A stretch of DNA of 64,000 bases from Orenia metallireducens (GTDB taxonomy: Bacteria > Bacillota > Halanaerobiia > Halobacteroidales > Halobacteroidaceae): positions 282,203 to 346,202 of the forward strand of contig NZ_PVNB01000001.1 in NCBI RefSeq assembly GCF_003001995.1, read 5' to 3'. The translations under genes and the position numbers were made by a program. The notes under the pieces were generated by a model, which saw only the letters and a list, made by a program, of their open reading frames with translations, was not told the origin of the DNA and made no database searches. Positions 61,240 through 64,000 of this stretch are shown piece after piece. The first letter of the stretch is position 1. Every line of letters starts with the position of its first letter.

Positions 61240-63630
61240 TTAACACTTATCAACCCTAATTACAAGTACAGTCATATCATCTTTAAGCCTATCATTCTCT
61301 GATTGGGCTTTATCAAGAATATATTGTGCCAAAGATTGAGGATCATTAATCAGATTATTCTTAAGAATTCTAAGCACCCATTCTTCTTTAATAGTTAGAT
61401 GCTGGTTACTATCTAAGACCCCATCGGTCATCATAATAATTAAATCCTTATCTTGTAACTGTAATGAATTAGGTTCTATATCAACTTTATTCAAAATACC
61501 GATTGGTAAGGAAGTAGACTTAATCATACTAATATCTGAACCTCTTTTAATAAAACTAGAAGCTGACCCTACCTTTACAAATTCAGCTTGCCCAGTTGCT
61601 TGGTCAACGTTGAATAGATCAACAGTTGCAAAGGAATCTTCATAAGATCTAAGACCTAAAGCCGAGTTAACTATATGTAATGATGATTCATAATCAAGAC
61701 CAGCCTGTAACATCTTCTGCAATAAGTTAACAGCAGTTCCGCTTTCTTGAGACGCCTTAGCTCCAACCCCCATTCCATCACTTAAAATAGAGATAAACTT
61801 ACCATTTCTTTGTTTAAAGAAGGTATAGTTGTCCCCTGAAACATCTGGATTAGAACTTAAAGTAGCTACTCCATACTTGAACTGATAATTGGCCCCAGGA
61901 GCTAATTGGCAGATACAGCTTCTTTTACCAAGCTCTGCACCACATTCATTCCAAATCATCTCTAAATTCAAATCAAGTTTACTATTAAGCAAAGGAATCA
62001 TCTTCTTAGCACAAGTACTCTCTCCGTTACAGCTATTCTTTCTAATGGTAAACTCTAGCTCCTCATTATTATAGTTGGTAGCTAGAACCTCTTTAATCAT
62101 AAATCCATTATTCTCTAAAATAGAGTATATCTTATTCTCTATCTCATCTTCTGTTCTAATTTCAACTTTAAATTCTTTAGATAATTTATCTATTACTTGA
62201 GACATACCGACTAACTGATCTAATAAGATTCTTTCACTACTCTCTAATCTAGACCTCCAGTAATTATTAAGCTCATACATCTTAACAAATTCATTAATTG
62301 CAGTTGCTAATTTTATCTTTCTTGAGCAGCTGATGGTCATGATATTTGTTAAATCATCTACTGTTACTTTACCCCTATTTTCAGCTATTAATAACAGATC
62401 AAATAAAGAATTATAAGTCTTATAAAAAGAGTTATTCCAGCAAGAGTTATACAAATCGCATTTAGAACATACTTTATCAGTTAATAAGTCTAGAAAAGAG
62501 CCTATATTCTTCACTTCCTCTTGTTCAGTCACACCTAACTCAACAAAAGAACTCGATAACTCTGTAAATATATCTGAAAACTCTTCCATTCTATTTGAAA
62601 TAAAGGACTGTAATTTTCTCTCCTCCAATCTCAAGCCTCTATACTTATCATCAATCAGAAGGTTTAAGGCAGGTAATAAACTATTAGGAGTTACTAGCAA
62701 TAGCCCAGAAGCAATTAAAACCTCTTTTAATAAGACCATAATAGAAATTGCTTCATTAATAAAGATAAGATAAATAATATTACTTAAGATAAAACCTAAG
62801 ATTATCCCTAATTTCTTCTGCTTCTTAAAACTACCAGCAATTAATGCAGCTAAAGCGTAATTACCTATCAATGGGGTACTATCTAAATGAGAAATACTAT
62901 AAAAGAACCCTAATAATACCCCAACTACAGTAGCTAAACTTGTGCCAGCAGTTAAAGCTATAATCATAATTAAATAGATACTAGCTACCCGTACTAAGTT
63001 GATAGAAGCAATCTCTTCAACAGGCAACCCACCAATCGATAAAGCACTTACTATAATAGCAAAAATCAAAATCATTATATTTTTTTGACTTTTATTCTCT
63101 AAATAAATTAAAAAATCTGGTAATATTCTCAAAGATAATAGAGTAATTAAAAATATAATAAGAACTTCAGAGGTAACTAAAATTATATTAGCAGTAGAAG
63201 AACTGAGTACTATCTCAGGAATCTGACATAGAAAAACACTCAAACCTGCTAATAAAGAATACTTTAATGGCTTGCAGTCATCTAAATAATTACTAGCTAT
63301 TACTAGTATAACCATACTAATAATATATTTAACAGCCAAAAATTCTAATTGAACCATATATCCTATTGCCACTCCACTAAATATAAATAATAATCTTGAA
63401 ACCCCTGTTATTTTCTTCTTAACCTGATATAAAAACAGAGCAAAATAAACAAATCCAAAAGGTGTCAATCCATCTAAAATAGTAGCTCGTCCAAATAAAA
63501 AGGCGATTAAAGATAGAGTCAAGTTCATATAAGGTATACTATTTAAAGTTATAAAAAAAGAACTCTTCTTGGACTCTTTATTTGTGAAATCACTCTTTCT
63601 TTGATAAATAGGCAATTCTAAACTTCCCAA
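61240..63630 (-). CDS. spoIIE: Stage II sporulation protein E (SpoIIE), PP2C-type phosphatase
   Basis: 796 residues. About ten N-terminal membrane helices (about 30-325), a central cysteine-containing regulatory region, and a C-terminal PP2C domain (about 580-796) with the metal Asp residues in ILSDGMGVGAKA and MMTDGVLD. Dephosphorylates SpoIIAA to activate sigma-F in the forespore. TTG start at 63630 with GGAGGAATTATT. Preceded by a Spo0A-box-containing promoter. Confidence 0.96.
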   Translation of the reverse strand: MGSLELPIYQRKSDFTNKESKKSSFFITLNSIPYMNLTLSLIAFLFGRATILDGLTPFGFVYFALFLYQVKKKITGVSRLLFIFSGVAIGYMVQLEFLAVKYIISMVILVIASNYLDDCKPLKYSLLAGLSVFLCQIPEIVLSSSTANIILVTSEVLIIFLITLLSLRILPDFLIYLENKSQKNIMILIFAIIVSALSIGGLPVEEIASINLVRVASIYLIMIIALTAGTSLATVVGVLLGFFYSISHLDSTPLIGNYALAALIAGSFKKQKKLGIILGFILSNIIYLIFINEAISIMVLLKEVLIASGLLLVTPNSLLPALNLLIDDKYRGLRLEERKLQSFISNRMEEFSDIFTELSSSFVELGVTEQEEVKNIGSFLDLLTDKVCSKCDLYNSCWNNSFYKTYNSLFDLLLIAENRGKVTVDDLTNIMTISCSRKIKLATAINEFVKMYELNNYWRSRLESSERILLDQLVGMSQVIDKLSKEFKVEIRTEDEIENKIYSILENNGFMIKEVLATNYNNEELEFTIRKNSCNGESTCAKKMIPLLNSKLDLNLEMIWNECGAELGKRSCICQLAPGANYQFKYGVATLSSNPDVSGDNYTFFKQRNGKFISILSDGMGVGAKASQESGTAVNLLQKMLQAGLDYESSLHIVNSALGLRSYEDSFATVDLFNVDQATGQAEFVKVGSASSFIKRGSDISMIKSTSLPIGILNKVDIEPNSLQLQDKDLIIMMTDGVLDSNQHLTIKEEWVLRILKNNLINDPQSLAQYILDKAQSENDRLKDDMTVLVIRVDKC

Positions 63631-63674
63631 AATAATTCCTCCTCTTTATTACATTAATTGTAAATTTTATCCTT

Positions 63675-63712
63675 ATTATACATCTTTCAAGGAGGAGATT
63701 TTGTCGATAAAC
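63675..63712 (-). promoter_or_regulatory. Spo0A-controlled promoter of spoIIE
   Basis: TATAAT (63675-63680) on the minus strand, without a good -35 box, and TTTTGTCGATAA (63699-63710), one base from the Spo0A box TTTTGTCGAAAA, placed over the -35/-45 region. This mirrors the Spo0A-activated sigma-A promoters of spoIIG and spoIIE in B. subtilis. Confidence 0.65.
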
Positions 63713-63841
63713 AGAGATAATCGTTCAAAAAATTAAGACAGTAAAACTTATTTATTTCCATATTTATCCTGTAAATAGAGATTTAAATATATTCTTCTAG
63801 CTTAATTTGTTACTTTATATACTTATATAGGTGAATATACT

Positions 63842-63875
63842 AAAAAAGACACCATCTAAAAAGATAGTGTCTTTA
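63842..63875 (-). terminator. Terminator after tRNA-Met
   Basis: AAAGACACTATCT / AGATGGTGTCTTT-type hairpin followed by TTTTTTAG, 30 bases 3' of the tRNA. Confidence 0.85.
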
Positions 63876-63905
63876 ATCTATATATACGTTTATTAAATTC
63901 AAGTT

Positions 63906-63982
63906 TGGTAGCGGCGGAGGGATTTGAACCCCCGACTCTACGGGTATGAACCGTATGCTCTAGCCAACTGAGCTACACCGCC
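63906..63982 (-). tRNA. tRNA-Met (anticodon CAU)
   Basis: 77 bases with CCA encoded. The acceptor GGCGGTG pairs with the 3' end, D-loop AGCTCAGTTGGCTAGAGC, anticodon stem TACGG/CCGTA with loop TTCATAC, T-arm GGGGGTTCAAATCCCTC. Elongator-type rather than initiator (no C-A mismatch at the acceptor end). tRNA-Met also precedes spoIIE in B. subtilis. Confidence 0.97.
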
Positions 63983-64000
63983 ATGTTTTGGCTAACAGCT

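Noticed and set aside
63906..63982. tRNA-Ile(CAU), given the nearby tilS gene
   Set aside because: Body sequence and position before spoIIE fit elongator tRNA-Met; CAU alone cannot exclude Ile2, so this is a preference rather than proof.

Overview
The window reads as a chromosomal segment of a spore-forming, low-G+C, anaerobic Firmicute. Sporulation genes lie at both ends (spoIIQ-like and spoIID at the left, spoIIE at the right). The ATP synthase rotor subunits carry a sodium-binding signature, and gene order follows the Bacillus/Clostridium backbone. Sodium bioenergetics, a c-di-AMP riboswitch and the AT-rich composition fit a halophilic anaerobe of the Halanaerobiales (Halobacteroidaceae, Orenia-like). 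That placement is inference; no rRNA is present to confirm it. Almost all genes are on the minus strand. Only an amino-acid permease and a chemotaxis receptor (40.3-43.7 kb) are on the plus strand.

Layout, left to right. 0-3.7 kb: partial spoIIQ-like gene, spoIID, murA, a YueI-family gene. 4.0-12.1 kb: complete F-type ATP synthase operon atpZ-I-B-E1-E2-F-H-A-G-D-C, with a promoter, a c-di-AMP (ydaO/yuaA) riboswitch and a terminator in its leader. 12.5-23.9 kb: tagO-like transferase, comEB, upp, glyA, rpiB, an arginine/tyrosine-phosphatase-like gene, mntP, tsaC, a secreted PL9-type pectate lyase, prmC, prfA; this is the B. subtilis prfA-to-atp neighbourhood with the lyase as an insertion. 24-39.8 kb: yqhQ-like, rpmE, LysM/M23 endopeptidase, rho, a Ca/Na exchanger, glpX, fba, two poorly known genes, pyrG, a xapX-like small gene, argS, ywiB-like, a flavodoxin-like gene, DUF441, glnA. 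40.3-51.7 kb: permease, chemoreceptor, fxsA, ptsI, ptsH, an HPr-fused sigma-54 activator, an IclR regulator, nadE, an orphan gene, an ECF transporter S component. 51.9-57 kb: panD, panC, panB with a structured leader, then fhs behind a ZTP (pfl) riboswitch. 57.1-64 kb: ftsH, hpt, tilS, spoIIE, tRNA-Met, the order found near the B. subtilis origin.

The points most worth attention are regulatory. (1) The atp operon sits behind a c-di-AMP riboswitch with an intrinsic terminator, which would link an osmotic/K+ second messenger to a Na+-type ATP synthase. (2) That synthase has a mixed rotor: one ordinary c subunit plus a double-hairpin c whose second ion-binding Glu is Gln, the arrangement known from Acetobacterium woodii. 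(3) ptsH has a well-spaced sigma-54 -24/-12 promoter, and the gene just upstream is a sigma-54 activator whose N-terminal domain is itself HPr-like, suggesting a PTS-sensing feedback circuit. (4) Three intergenic elements share related inverted ends (ATATTnnGACACTTT) around different interiors, and a second family of AT-rich hairpins appears to have entered a variable arm of the c-di-AMP riboswitch.
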